Part shown: piece by piece, positions 26,357 through 34,654 of the stretch
Numbering within the stretch: the stretch's first letter is position 1
How the letters are laid out: every line of letters starts with the position of its first letter
DNA from: Marinifilum flexuosum
Lineage (GTDB): Bacteria > Bacteroidota > Bacteroidia > Bacteroidales > Marinifilaceae
NCBI RefSeq assembly: GCF_003610555.1
Contig: NZ_RAPQ01000008.1
Location: forward strand, 1,046,490-1,110,489
DNA: 64,000 bases
Reading direction: 5' to 3'
Position numbers and translations under genes: made by a program
The notes under the pieces: generated by a model
The model's input: the letters and a program-made list of their open reading frames with translations, nothing else
Told to the model about the DNA's origin: nothing
The model's database searches: none

Positions 26357-27262
26357 TTAAACCGAAATTGGTTCAAGCCAATTGATGTCTTTTTTTAAAA
26401 GTTGTAAGGTTTCTGCCTCTTTCGATCCTTCATTCACTTCGTATTGATAGGTCCATTTTACTTCTGGCGGCATACTTACCAAAATCGATTCGGTTCTTCC
26501 ATTGGTGTCCAGTCCGAATTTGGTTCCCTTATCCAATACCAGGTTAAACTCAACATATCTTCCTCTGCGATGCAATTGCCAGTCTTTTTCCTGCTCGCTG
26601 TACAATTTAGATGCATTGCTTCGCATGATTTCGCAATAGGTTGGAGCAAAGAGTTCTCCTACATCCATAACAAAGGCGAATAGATCTTCTTTTGTCATTC
26701 CCATGGAATCATTCAAATGATCGAAGAAAATGCCTCCAATGCCTCGTGTTTCATTTCTGAATGGCAAATAGAAATATTCATCGGCCCAAGGCTTGAATTT
26801 ACTGTAAAATTCAGGATTGTGTTTGTCGCAAACTTCTTTCAATTTTAGGTGAAATTCTTTTGCCTGATTTTTATCTACGTAAATTGGAGTGAGATCTATC
26901 CCTCCTCCGAACCAATAGGTACCATCATTCAATTCAAAGTAGCGAACATTTATATGAATAATGGGTACATGAGGATTTTCGGGGTGCATGATTAAGGAAA
27001 CACCTGTTGCAAAAAAATCATCAGCCTCAAGCTTTAATTTGTTCTTTATTTTTTCAGGTAACTCGCCATGAACAGCCGAAAATTGAACGCCACCTTTCTC
27101 TATGATATTTCCATTTTTAATAACGCGGCTTCTTCCACCTCCACCAGCTTCACGTTCCCATATATCTTCATGAAATTGTGCACCTCCATCGCAATTCTCC
27201 AATGCTTTGGTGATCTTGTCTTGCAATTTTTTAAATTCTTCGGCTATGTATTCTTTTTGCAT
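26357..27262 (-). CDS. hemF: Oxygen-dependent coproporphyrinogen III oxidase
   Basis: Catalyses oxidative decarboxylation of coproporphyrinogen III to protoporphyrinogen IX using O2. The 301-residue length is normal. IHINVRYFELNDGTYWFGGG and IDLTPIYVD, and the block GRYVEFNLVLDKGTKFGL, are the family signatures. Presence of the O2-dependent enzyme suggests the organism grows with oxygen at least some of the time. Forms an operon with the DUF6787-like gene upstream (16 bases) and hemH downstream. Confidence 0.95.
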   Translation of the reverse strand: MQKEYIAEEFKKLQDKITKALENCDGGAQFHEDIWEREAGGGGRSRVIKNGNIIEKGGVQFSAVHGELPEKIKNKLKLEADDFFATGVSLIMHPENPHVPIIHINVRYFELNDGTYWFGGGIDLTPIYVDKNQAKEFHLKLKEVCDKHNPEFYSKFKPWADEYFYLPFRNETRGIGGIFFDHLNDSMGMTKEDLFAFVMDVGELFAPTYCEIMRSNASKLYSEQEKDWQLHRRGRYVEFNLVLDKGTKFGLDTNGRTESILVSMPPEVKWTYQYEVNEGSKEAETLQLLKKDINWLEPISV

Positions 27263-27278
27263 ATTGTGTTCTGTTTGT

Positions 27279-27596
27279 TTAGCATGATTTTGTAGCAGTC
27301 TTGTTGCTTTTCTTCTGAAATCGACTCAACATTTTCTTCTCAAAATTCCAAAAGAAACGGAATTGTCCGAAAAGCGTTCCCACTATCAAAAGTAAAACCT
27401 GGTATGTAGGAGTGATGATTAGAATGCTTAGCAAGATTCTTAGGAAAATATTTGTGTCAGCATTAATCGAGAAGTATTCAAATATCGGATTACGAACCAA
27501 AACAGATAAACTGCCAGTAATCGAGAATACAATTAGAATAACTACGAGTTGTAGGTTTGAATTGATTTGCCAGCGCTTTTTTAGTTTTTCAAACAT
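27279..27596 (-). CDS. DUF6787-like small membrane protein
   Basis: The 105-residue protein has two hydrophobic segments (about 17-35 and 49-75) and a basic C-terminus. The N-terminal KKRWQIN and the late GTLFGQFRFFWNFEKKML resemble the Bacteroidota DUF6787 family (tentative). It is the first gene before hemF, so a link to haem metabolism or oxygen-regulated membrane function is suggested only by position. Confidence 0.6.
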   Translation of the reverse strand: MFEKLKKRWQINSNLQLVVILIVFSITGSLSVLVRNPIFEYFSINADTNIFLRILLSILIITPTYQVLLLIVGTLFGQFRFFWNFEKKMLSRFQKKSNKTATKSC

Positions 27597-27627
27597 GAAG
27601 TTCTATTTAGAATTGTTTCAGATAAGA

Positions 27628-27635
27628 CAAATATA
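27628..27635 (-). promoter_or_regulatory. -7 box of the hem operon
   Basis: CAAATATA reads TATATTTG on the minus strand, TAnnTTTG class, 32 bases before the ATG at 27596. Confidence 0.6.
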
Positions 27636-27728
27636 ATATAAAATACCTTTAGGTCTGAAATGGCGTTTGAGAAATCTGTTTGATTTTATTGATTGCCTAA
27701 TAGAGGAGGAATGCCAGAATTATTGGCA

Positions 27729-27758
27729 TAAAAAAAACCGCCTCAAATTGAGACGGTT
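27729..27758 (-). terminator. Terminator of the POT transporter gene
   Basis: AAACCG(C)CTCA / TGAG(A)CGGTTT hairpin with an A-run on its left (U-tract on the minus strand). Confidence 0.85.
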
Positions 27759-27781
27759 TCCAGAAATATATTTTTAGTTTC

Positions 27782-29302
27782 TTATTTCGAAACTCTTTCA
27801 AGCCATTTAAGCATGAATAGCATAGTAAACATAGAGATGAAACATGCTACAACAAATACTGACCAAGTAGCCCAAATTGGAATGTTTTTATAGAAAATTG
27901 CACCAATAATTAGTAACTGGTTACCTAAACCTGTTGCTAATAACCATAGACCTTGCATTAAACCCTGAAGTTTTGGAGGCGCTACTTTCGATACAAATGA
28001 GATACCAAGAGGACTAATGAATAACTCAGCGATAGTTAAGATTAGGTAAGTTCCAATCAATAAGAAAGGAGTTACTTTTTGTGCTGCTGGAAGTTCACCC
28101 ATAGCTCTAACTTCATCAAGGTTTGGAAGTCCGAAAGAACCAAGTGTCATTACAACGAAACCTAATGCTGCAATACCCATACCAATAGCAATTTTAGCAG
28201 GAGTAGAAGGTTCTTTACCCTTAGCATCTAACCATCCGAAGAATCCCATTACAACCGGAGTTAAGAATACCACGAAGAATGGGTTAGCAGCCTGGAACAT
28301 TTCAGCTGTAATATTCCAACTTCCTAGTTTCAATAAAGTGTAATCCTTAGCAAAGAAAGTAAGAGTTAAACCATTTTGGTGGAATGAGAACCAGAAGAAG
28401 ATAACCACACCAAATACAGCTAATAAAGCGTAAATTCTTTGCTTAACTTCTGCTAATGGCATTTCAATCTCAGCTAATTCTTCAGATGATTTTTGCTGTT
28501 TTGAAGCAGGATCTGGAAATCCTTTTTTATTCTTCATGTAAACCACCATAGAGATAAGCATAGCTAAAATCGCTACAGCAAATGAATAGTGGAAGCCAGT
28601 ATTAAATGTATCAAGATACTTGCTTGAAAATTCACCAAGGTTGGCAATAGATACAGATGAAGCTCCATTAGCTAGAGTTTCTAATTTGGCCATTGCATCA
28701 GCACCCATGTTAGCACCTTTCTCAATGTATTCATGACATAGTGCAGGAAGGTTGGCATCGTAAGTATAACCAGAACGACCTAACCACCAGTTACGAACTG
28801 CAGGAGCAATAAATGGAGCGAAAATAGCACCAATGTTAATAAACATATAGAACAATGAGAATCCAGAATCACGTTTTGAAGCGTATTGAGGATTATCATA
28901 CATCTGACCAACCAAAGCTTGTAGGTTACCTTTGAATAGACCATTACCAAAAGAAATGGTGAATAGTGCTAAACAAGTCATGATAATAAGGAACGTTTTA
29001 TTGTCCTGAGTTACATTTGTTGGAATACTTAAGAATAAGTAACCAAAACTCATCATGATTAAACCCGTGAAAATGGTTCCTTTGTAGTTACGCAATTTAT
29101 CAGCGATAAGACCGCCAAAGAAAGCCATACCATAAATTGAGAAGTAGAAAGTTGAGTAGATCCAGCCCGATCCAGTTTCGTCCAATCCAAATTTTGACAT
29201 AAGGAAAAGACTCAAAATAGCCATCATTGTGTAGAAGCCGAAGCGTTCTCCCATGTTGGCTACTGCCGCAGGAATTAGTCCTTTAGGATGTCCTTTAAAC
29301 AT
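27782..29302 (-). CDS. POT-family proton-coupled peptide transporter
   Basis: The 506-residue inner-membrane protein belongs to the PTR/POT (SLC15) branch of MFS, importing di-/tripeptides with protons. The ExxER-type signature appears as MGERFGFYTM (residues 17-26), followed by FGGLIADKL and the NGLFKGNLQALVGQMY and FYMFINIGAIFAPFIAP blocks. About 12-14 TM helices are visible with an inserted periplasmic loop around residues 165-225. Monocistronic; a likely -7 box lies at 29351. It may feed the dipeptidase PepD encoded 3 kb away. Confidence 0.92.
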   Translation of the reverse strand: MFKGHPKGLIPAAVANMGERFGFYTMMAILSLFLMSKFGLDETGSGWIYSTFYFSIYGMAFFGGLIADKLRNYKGTIFTGLIMMSFGYLFLSIPTNVTQDNKTFLIIMTCLALFTISFGNGLFKGNLQALVGQMYDNPQYASKRDSGFSLFYMFINIGAIFAPFIAPAVRNWWLGRSGYTYDANLPALCHEYIEKGANMGADAMAKLETLANGASSVSIANLGEFSSKYLDTFNTGFHYSFAVAILAMLISMVVYMKNKKGFPDPASKQQKSSEELAEIEMPLAEVKQRIYALLAVFGVVIFFWFSFHQNGLTLTFFAKDYTLLKLGSWNITAEMFQAANPFFVVFLTPVVMGFFGWLDAKGKEPSTPAKIAIGMGIAALGFVVMTLGSFGLPNLDEVRAMGELPAAQKVTPFLLIGTYLILTIAELFISPLGISFVSKVAPPKLQGLMQGLWLLATGLGNQLLIIGAIFYKNIPIWATWSVFVVACFISMFTMLFMLKWLERVSK

Positions 29303-29350
29303 AAATGTTAGTTTTAATTTATAATAGTTTCGTTTCAGTTATGAAAGTGA

Positions 29351-29358
29351 CAAATATA
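29351..29358 (-). promoter_or_regulatory. -7 box of the POT gene
   Basis: CAAATATA (TATATTTG on the minus strand), 49 bases before the start codon. Confidence 0.55.
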
Positions 29359-29448
29359 TAGAAAAAATCAGAAGTCCATAATGATTTGTAAGCGTTTCGA
29401 TCGAATTTAAATCGTTTTCGTAGGAAGTGGCGAATTTCAAAAGTTTAG

Positions 29449-29456
29449 TATCTTTG
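29449..29456 (+). promoter_or_regulatory. Possible -7 box upstream of nnr
   Basis: TATCTTTG, TAnnTTTG class, 157 bases before the nnr start. The rest of the 311-base divergent region (29303-29613) shows nothing else. Confidence 0.45.
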
Positions 29457-29613
29457 ATAGGAAAGCCCATTTTGCTGTGTGTTTGGCACTTTTGGTATTG
29501 TTTTTGGATAGGTGCTACTTGTTGGTAACATGTTATTAAAAAGCAATCCTAATAAGAGTGTTCGCATACAATATCAATTACAATTTTACGTCTAAATAGA
29601 AACCGATAGAACC

Positions 29614-31125
29614 ATGAAAATATTTCCCGCCTCTAAAATTGCAGAGATTGATTCCTTTACCATCGAAAATGAACCCATTGAATCAATAGACTTAATGGAG
29701 AGAGCTTCGAGCAAATTCTTCAAGAAAATTATGAAGAGATTCCCTGCTCCCAGAAACTGTAAAGTTTTTGTAGGGCCTGGAAATAATGGAGGCGATGGTT
29801 TGGCTGTAGCCAGAATGTTAGCAGAAAAGAACTATGCTGTTGAGGTTTTTATCATCAAAATCTCAAATCAGCTTTCGAAAGATGCGGAGGTAAATCTGCA
29901 GCGCTTGAAATTGATTAAAAGTGTTGATATTTATGAATTAGCTTCGATTGATGCAATGCCTTGGCTTTTTCCGGATGATATTGTGATTGATGCTATTTTT
30001 GGTTCAGGACTTTCGAGACCCATTGAAGGTTTGGTTTTTGAGGTGATAAAAGCAATCAATGCCAGTGAGGCGAGCGTTGTGGCTGTGGACATACCTTCGG
30101 GTTTAATGGGAGAAGACAATTCAAAGAACAATTACCAAGGAATTGTAAAAGCCGATTTGACTTTAAGTTTTCAATTTCCAAAGTTGGCTTTTTTGTTTCC
30201 GGAAAATGCAGAGTATGTAGGAGAGTGGGAAGTTTTACCTATTGGCTTACATCCCGAAATTATTAAGCAGGAGCAAACTCCTTATAAAATGTTGAATCGC
30301 GAGTTTGTAAAATCTTTATTAATGCCCAGAAAAAAGTTCGATCATAAAGGCACATACGGTCATGGTTTATTAATAAGTGGAAGCTATGGGAAAATGGGAG
30401 CGGCCATTTTGGCATCGCGCGCAAGCTTGCGTTCTGGGATTGGCTTGTTAACTTCACACATACCGAGGTTAGGCTATGAAATTATGCAGACTGCAGTTCC
30501 CGAGGCAATGGTGAGTATCGATCGTTCGGATATCATTTTTACAGAATTTCCGGATTTAAGTCAATTTAAAGCGGTAGCCATAGGTCCAGGTATCGATAAA
30601 AAGCAAAATTCTTATTGTGCCATGATCAATTTATTGAAAGAAGTAAAAACACCTATGGTGATTGATGCTGATGCCATTAATATTTTAGGAGAGCATCCTG
30701 AATTGAAGGCAGATTTACCAATGGGCTCTGTATTTACACCACATCCAAAGGAATTTGAGCGATTGGTTGGAAAATCAGATGATAGTTTTACGCGCAATAA
30801 CATGCAACGTGAGTTTGCCAGGGAATATGGTGTAACTCTTGTATTAAAAGGAGCTTATACGGCTATTGCTTGTCCTGAGGGAAGTGTTTATTTCAATTCA
30901 ACGGGAAATCCAGGTATGGCAACTGCAGGAAGTGGAGATGTGCTTACAGGAATAATATTATCTTTGCTTTCGCAAGGATATTCTTCGAAAGTGGCGACAA
31001 TTATTGGAGTATATCTTCATGGTTTGGCAGGCGATTTAGCATCAGAGAAAGTAGGATATGAAGCTTTAACAGCTAGCGATATTATCGACTTTCTGCCAAA
31101 GGCATGGTTAAGGTTGAAAAAATAG
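29614..31125 (+). CDS. nnr: Bifunctional NAD(P)H-hydrate repair enzyme (epimerase + dehydratase)
   Basis: Repairs hydrated NAD(P)H. The 503-residue fusion has an N-terminal YjeF_N epimerase domain (about 1-210; FVGPGNNGGDGLAVARML, and VVAVDIPSGLMGE) and a C-terminal ribokinase-like ADP/ATP-dependent dehydratase domain (about 230-500; YGHGLLISGSYGKMGAAILA, FTPHPKEFERL, and the phosphate-binding NPGMATAGSGDVLTG). Both active sites look intact. A degenerate palindrome and the DUF4831 gene follow directly. Confidence 0.95.
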   Translation: MKIFPASKIAEIDSFTIENEPIESIDLMERASSKFFKKIMKRFPAPRNCKVFVGPGNNGGDGLAVARMLAEKNYAVEVFIIKISNQLSKDAEVNLQRLKLIKSVDIYELASIDAMPWLFPDDIVIDAIFGSGLSRPIEGLVFEVIKAINASEASVVAVDIPSGLMGEDNSKNNYQGIVKADLTLSFQFPKLAFLFPENAEYVGEWEVLPIGLHPEIIKQEQTPYKMLNREFVKSLLMPRKKFDHKGTYGHGLLISGSYGKMGAAILASRASLRSGIGLLTSHIPRLGYEIMQTAVPEAMVSIDRSDIIFTEFPDLSQFKAVAIGPGIDKKQNSYCAMINLLKEVKTPMVIDADAINILGEHPELKADLPMGSVFTPHPKEFERLVGKSDDSFTRNNMQREFAREYGVTLVLKGAYTAIACPEGSVYFNSTGNPGMATAGSGDVLTGIILSLLSQGYSSKVATIIGVYLHGLAGDLASEKVGYEALTASDIIDFLPKAWLRLKK

Positions 31126-31131
31126 GGAATT

Positions 31132-31159
31132 GTAGAGAGGTTAATTGCTATGTCTCTAC
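31132..31159. repeat. Member of the dispersed palindrome family
   Basis: GTAGAGAGGTTAATTGCTATGTCTCTAC: outer GTAGAGA / TCTCTAC arms are perfect and the interior is decayed. It lies between the nnr stop and the DUF4831 start, where it extends the DUF4831 reading frame artificially upstream. Confidence 0.65.
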
Positions 31160-31175
31160 GCAAAACGAAAATAAA

Positions 31176-32318
31176 ATGAACAGAAACATTTTTAAATTAC
31201 TAGTAGCAATTTTGATTGTTGGTGGAACAATTGGAAATGTAAACGCACAAAAGCGCAGAACTTTAGAAACTCCAAACACGGTTATTTATGCTTTACCACA
31301 AACAGTATTAAAAGTTGATGTGGTGGCTGAAAAAACGATCATGAAAAAAGGACCTTTTGCCGATTATGCAAAAAAATACCTTGGTATTTCTGATGTTGTA
31401 ACCAATGATGGTGTAGAGTGGAAATTAAAATCGATAGAGCTAAATGGATTAGGAGAGGTTGATCCTGATCAGTACTATAAAATAACTACTTCGGTTGATT
31501 ATGAACCAAGTTTAATTTCTTTAACTCCTGAAGGTTTGATTCGCGGATTTAACGTGAAGAATTCTTCTTTTGAAAATGTAGAAAAAGAGATTATTTCTCT
31601 CACTTCTGAAGAAGTTAAGATGGAATACGGAAAATTCTCAATTGACCCAATCGTTAAGTTTAAAGAGGATACCACATACCAGGTTGTGGAAACAGATACA
31701 GCATTTATTAAAGTGCCGGTTTTGGAAAAGCAGGCTCTTACCAAATCGGTAGAAGAGAAAGCAGAAGAAGCGGCTCACCAGATTTTTAAATTGAGAAAGA
31801 GAAGATTTAAAATTTTGACTTCGAATTATGAAGTGCTACCTCCTGATGGAAAAGCATATGAAGTATTGGTGAAAGAATTGGCGAAATTGGAAGAAGATTA
31901 CATTTCGATGTTTGTGGGTAAAAAAGTGAGCATTCAGAAGGCTTATCAATTTTCATATGCACCAAAGCAAGGCGAAAATGGTGGCGTTATTTTCCGTATG
32001 TCGCCACAAATGGGACCTGTTGGAGTGAACGATTTAGGAGGTCGCCCGGTTAGAGTAGATTTTAAAAACTTGAATGTTACCAACCAGTTGGCAATACTGC
32101 CATCGGCGGGAGTGAATCCTCAAACTCAAATTGCATATAGAATACCAGGTATGGCTGATGTATCCATTTCAAATGGCAAAAGTGTTTTACTAAAGAAACG
32201 CATGCCAATTGCACAGTTTGGTAAAATTGCAAAAATGCCAGCTGAAGTTCTGTTAAATGAGAATTTCAGTATTGAATTCTATCCAGAACTAGGTTCGATA
32301 AAGGAGGTAACAAAGTAA
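31176..32318 (+). CDS. DUF4831 exported protein
   Basis: The open frame begins at 31104 inside nnr, but ATG 31176 starts a signal peptide (MNRNIFKLLVAILIVGGTIG, ending NVNA) and gives 380 residues. TVIYALPQTVLKVDVVAEKT and the following PFADYAKKYLGI are characteristic of the DUF4831 family of Bacteroidota. It is probably periplasmic or outer-membrane associated; function unknown. It is 50 bases downstream of nnr and may be cotranscribed. Confidence 0.85.
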   Translation: MNRNIFKLLVAILIVGGTIGNVNAQKRRTLETPNTVIYALPQTVLKVDVVAEKTIMKKGPFADYAKKYLGISDVVTNDGVEWKLKSIELNGLGEVDPDQYYKITTSVDYEPSLISLTPEGLIRGFNVKNSSFENVEKEIISLTSEEVKMEYGKFSIDPIVKFKEDTTYQVVETDTAFIKVPVLEKQALTKSVEEKAEEAAHQIFKLRKRRFKILTSNYEVLPPDGKAYEVLVKELAKLEEDYISMFVGKKVSIQKAYQFSYAPKQGENGGVIFRMSPQMGPVGVNDLGGRPVRVDFKNLNVTNQLAILPSAGVNPQTQIAYRIPGMADVSISNGKSVLLKKRMPIAQFGKIAKMPAEVLLNENFSIEFYPELGSIKEVTK

Positions 32319-32379
32319 TATCAGTACTCAATATGGGATTCTGACTGTAGTTTAGGTTCTCAATATTTAATTTAAAAAA

Positions 32380-32431
32380 TCAAAACCCAAGTCTCAAAAT
32401 CCATAATTGGATTTTGGAATTTGGGTTTTGA
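32380..32431. repeat. 52-bp imperfect palindrome
   Basis: TCAAAACCCAA / TTGGGTTTTGA outer arms and CAAAATCCA / TGGATTTTG inner arms share one centre (32405.5); about 21 of 26 positions pair. There is no T-run. It may end the DUF4831 transcript, but it looks more like a decayed long palindrome. Confidence 0.7.
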
Positions 32432-32508
32432 AGTTTCAATAGTTTCTTAAAAATCCTTAATTCCGATTCTCTTTTGCAATAAGTCTTTCCGCCTTTCTCA
32501 AAAAATAT

Positions 32509-32516
32509 TACCTTTA
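32509..32516 (+). promoter_or_regulatory. Possible -7 box of pepD
   Basis: TACCTTTA, one mismatch to TAnnTTTG, 45 bases before the start. The gene also has an unusually good Shine-Dalgarno sequence for this window (GGAGG at 32548, nine bases before ATG). Confidence 0.45.
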
Positions 32517-32561
32517 GTGCTCTTAAATAATAAACACAAAATTTAACGGAGGAAATATATA

Positions 32562-34037
32562 ATGAGCAAAGAAATTTTAAGCCTCGAGCCTAAAGCAATC
32601 TGGGAAAATTTTTATTCTCTAACTCAGATTCCACGTCCATCTAAACATGAAGATGCGATTCAGGATTTTATGATGAAGTTTGGTCAGGATTTAGGTCTTG
32701 AAACCATTAAGGATGCAGTTGGTAATATCATTATCAAGAAGCCAGCTACTCCAGGTTACGAAGATCGTCAAGGTGTTGTATTGCAGGGTCACCTAGATAT
32801 GGTTCCACAAAAAAATGCTGATACAGTTCACGATTTTGAAAAAGATCCGATTACTGCTATTATTGATGGTGAGTGGGTAACTGCTGATGGTACTACTTTA
32901 GGTGCTGATAACGGTATGGGAGTTGCAGCTGCAATGGCTGTTCTACAGGCTACAGATATTGAGCACGGTCCGGTTGAGGCTTTGTTTACTGCTGACGAAG
33001 AAACAGGTATGACTGGTGCTTTCGGTCTTCAGAATGATGTTTTAGATGGTAATATCCTTTTAAACATGGATTCGGAAGATGAAGGTGAACTTTACGTTGG
33101 TTGTGCTGGTGGTATCGATGCAAATGTTAGCATGAAGTACAAAGAAGAGAAGTTGGAAAAAGGATATGTTGCTTACAAACTTTACATGAAAGGTTTGAAA
33201 GGTGGTCACTCAGGAATGGAAATTATTCTTGGTCGTGGTAACTCTAACAAGTTGTTGTTCCGCTTCATGAAATATGCTACTAAAAACTTTAAGCTAAAAT
33301 TGGCTTCTGTTGATGGTGGTTCACTTCGTAACGCAATTCCACGTGAATCTTTCGCAGTAGTTGCTGTACCAGAAAAATACAATGAGAAATTCTTAGCTGC
33401 AATTGCTGAATTCGAAGCTACTTACAAGGCAGAATTATCAGCTGTTGAACCAGATTTGGCATTCTTTGCTGAAGCAACTGATGTACCTAAGAAAGTATTC
33501 AAGAAAAAATCTCAGAAGAATTTAATTAATGCTATTTACGCTTGTCCTAATGGTGTTATTCGTATGAGTGATGATATGCCAGGATTGGTTGAAACTTCTT
33601 TGAATCTTGCACGTGTTTACAGCGAAAATGGTGTAATTACCATTCAAGCTTTGATTCGTTCATCTGTAAATTCAGCTAAGGAAGATTTAGCTCAAATGGT
33701 TTCTTCTACTTTCGAAATGGTAGGTGGAAAAGTAAAATTGGAAGGTGAATATCCAGGGTGGAAACCAAATATGGAATCTCCTATTTTGAAAACCATGCAG
33801 ACTGTTTACAACGACAAGTATGGTAAGATTCCTGAAATCAAAGCAATTCACGCAGGTTTAGAGTGTGGTTTGTTAGGAGCTGTTTATCCAAACTGGGATA
33901 TGATTTCATTCGGACCAACAATCCGTTTCCCTCACTCTCCAGATGAGAAAGTGAAGATTGATACTGTAGCTAAATTCTATGATTTCTTAATTGAAACTTT
34001 GAAGAATGTTCCGGTAAAAGAAGCTGTTGAAGCATAA
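32562..34037 (+). CDS. pepD: Aminoacyl-histidine dipeptidase (cytosol non-specific dipeptidase, M20C)
   Basis: The zinc-dependent dipeptidase hydrolyses Xaa-His and other dipeptides in the cytosol. It has 491 residues. Metal ligands are seen in LQGHLDMV (His, with the Asp two residues on), GADNGMG (bridging Asp) and the catalytic DEETGMTG. The central lid/dimerisation domain (GLKGGHSGMEI) and the final SFGPTIRFPHSPDEKV with a His ligand are intact. Strong ribosome-binding site and clean terminator suggest high expression. Confidence 0.95.
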   Translation: MSKEILSLEPKAIWENFYSLTQIPRPSKHEDAIQDFMMKFGQDLGLETIKDAVGNIIIKKPATPGYEDRQGVVLQGHLDMVPQKNADTVHDFEKDPITAIIDGEWVTADGTTLGADNGMGVAAAMAVLQATDIEHGPVEALFTADEETGMTGAFGLQNDVLDGNILLNMDSEDEGELYVGCAGGIDANVSMKYKEEKLEKGYVAYKLYMKGLKGGHSGMEIILGRGNSNKLLFRFMKYATKNFKLKLASVDGGSLRNAIPRESFAVVAVPEKYNEKFLAAIAEFEATYKAELSAVEPDLAFFAEATDVPKKVFKKKSQKNLINAIYACPNGVIRMSDDMPGLVETSLNLARVYSENGVITIQALIRSSVNSAKEDLAQMVSSTFEMVGGKVKLEGEYPGWKPNMESPILKTMQTVYNDKYGKIPEIKAIHAGLECGLLGAVYPNWDMISFGPTIRFPHSPDEKVKIDTVAKFYDFLIETLKNVPVKEAVEA

Positions 34038-34058
34038 TTTAATGCGATCAGATATAGT

Positions 34059-34087
34059 AAAGGACGTACGTTGTACGTCCTTTTTTT
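34059..34087 (+). terminator. Terminator of pepD
   Basis: AAAGGACGTAC / GTACGTCCTTT with a three-base loop and T-run. Confidence 0.92.
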
Positions 34088-34112
34088 GCATCTAGATTTT
34101 ATTGTGTCTATT

Positions 34113-34141
34113 GTAAAGACGTAGCATTGCTACGTCTCTAC
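34113..34141. repeat. Dispersed palindrome, well-preserved copy
   Basis: GTAAAGACGTAGCA / TGCTACGTCTCTAC is nearly perfect over 29 bases. It overlaps the last bases and stop codon of the convergent DUF2062 gene and may serve as its terminator. Confidence 0.75.
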
Positions 34142-34587
34142 CTAAATTTCTTCAGTAAAATTAATATTACCAAATAAAGAACACTACCAACGCCACTGGC
34201 AACAATTAAGGAGCCAAGAGCAAACTGTAGGTAGTTTTCACCCAGTGTTTTTAAATCCATTAAATCGGGGACCTCTGTTTGAAAGTGTCCTGTTAGTACA
34301 AAAGCTCCGGTTTGATAACCAGCTATAAGAATTAAAGGAATTATTGGAGGTATACTACTAATGTTAACCGTTACCAAAACCAGAACTTTGTTAAGGCGTA
34401 GCAAAACAGCCAGCGATAATGCCAATGCAGTTTGGAACCCCCAGCTTGGAGAAAAAGCAATAAATGCACCCAAGGCCAAAGAAATAGCAATTACTGAATT
34501 AGAATTGTTGGCTGCTGTGATTTCTGCTACAATAGCTTTTTTAATTCTCGATGGTCTGAATTTTTCTATATATGCTTGATAATTCAT
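34138..34587 (-). CDS. DUF2062 membrane protein
   Basis: From ATG 34587 (preferred over a TTG at 34611) the protein has 149 residues. SVIAISLALGAFIAFSPSWG and FQTALALSLAVLLRLNKVL, with the later SIPPIIPLILIAGYQTG, are the DUF2062 signature, with three to four TM segments. Family members are often next to glycosyltransferase or lipid genes, but not here, so the role is unknown. Confidence 0.85.
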   Translation of the reverse strand: MNYQAYIEKFRPSRIKKAIVAEITAANNSNSVIAISLALGAFIAFSPSWGFQTALALSLAVLLRLNKVLVLVTVNISSIPPIIPLILIAGYQTGAFVLTGHFQTEVPDLMDLKTLGENYLQFALGSLIVASGVGSVLYLVILILLKKFR

Positions 34588-34654
34588 ATCTGTCCAACTT
34601 TTCCTACCCAATTAACAAATCGGAATTAAAAATGTTCGATTAACTGTTTACTGA

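Noticed and set aside
31104-31175. Upstream start of DUF4831 overlapping nnr
   Set aside because: The extension is made by the end of nnr and by a dispersed palindrome; ATG 31176 begins a proper signal peptide.
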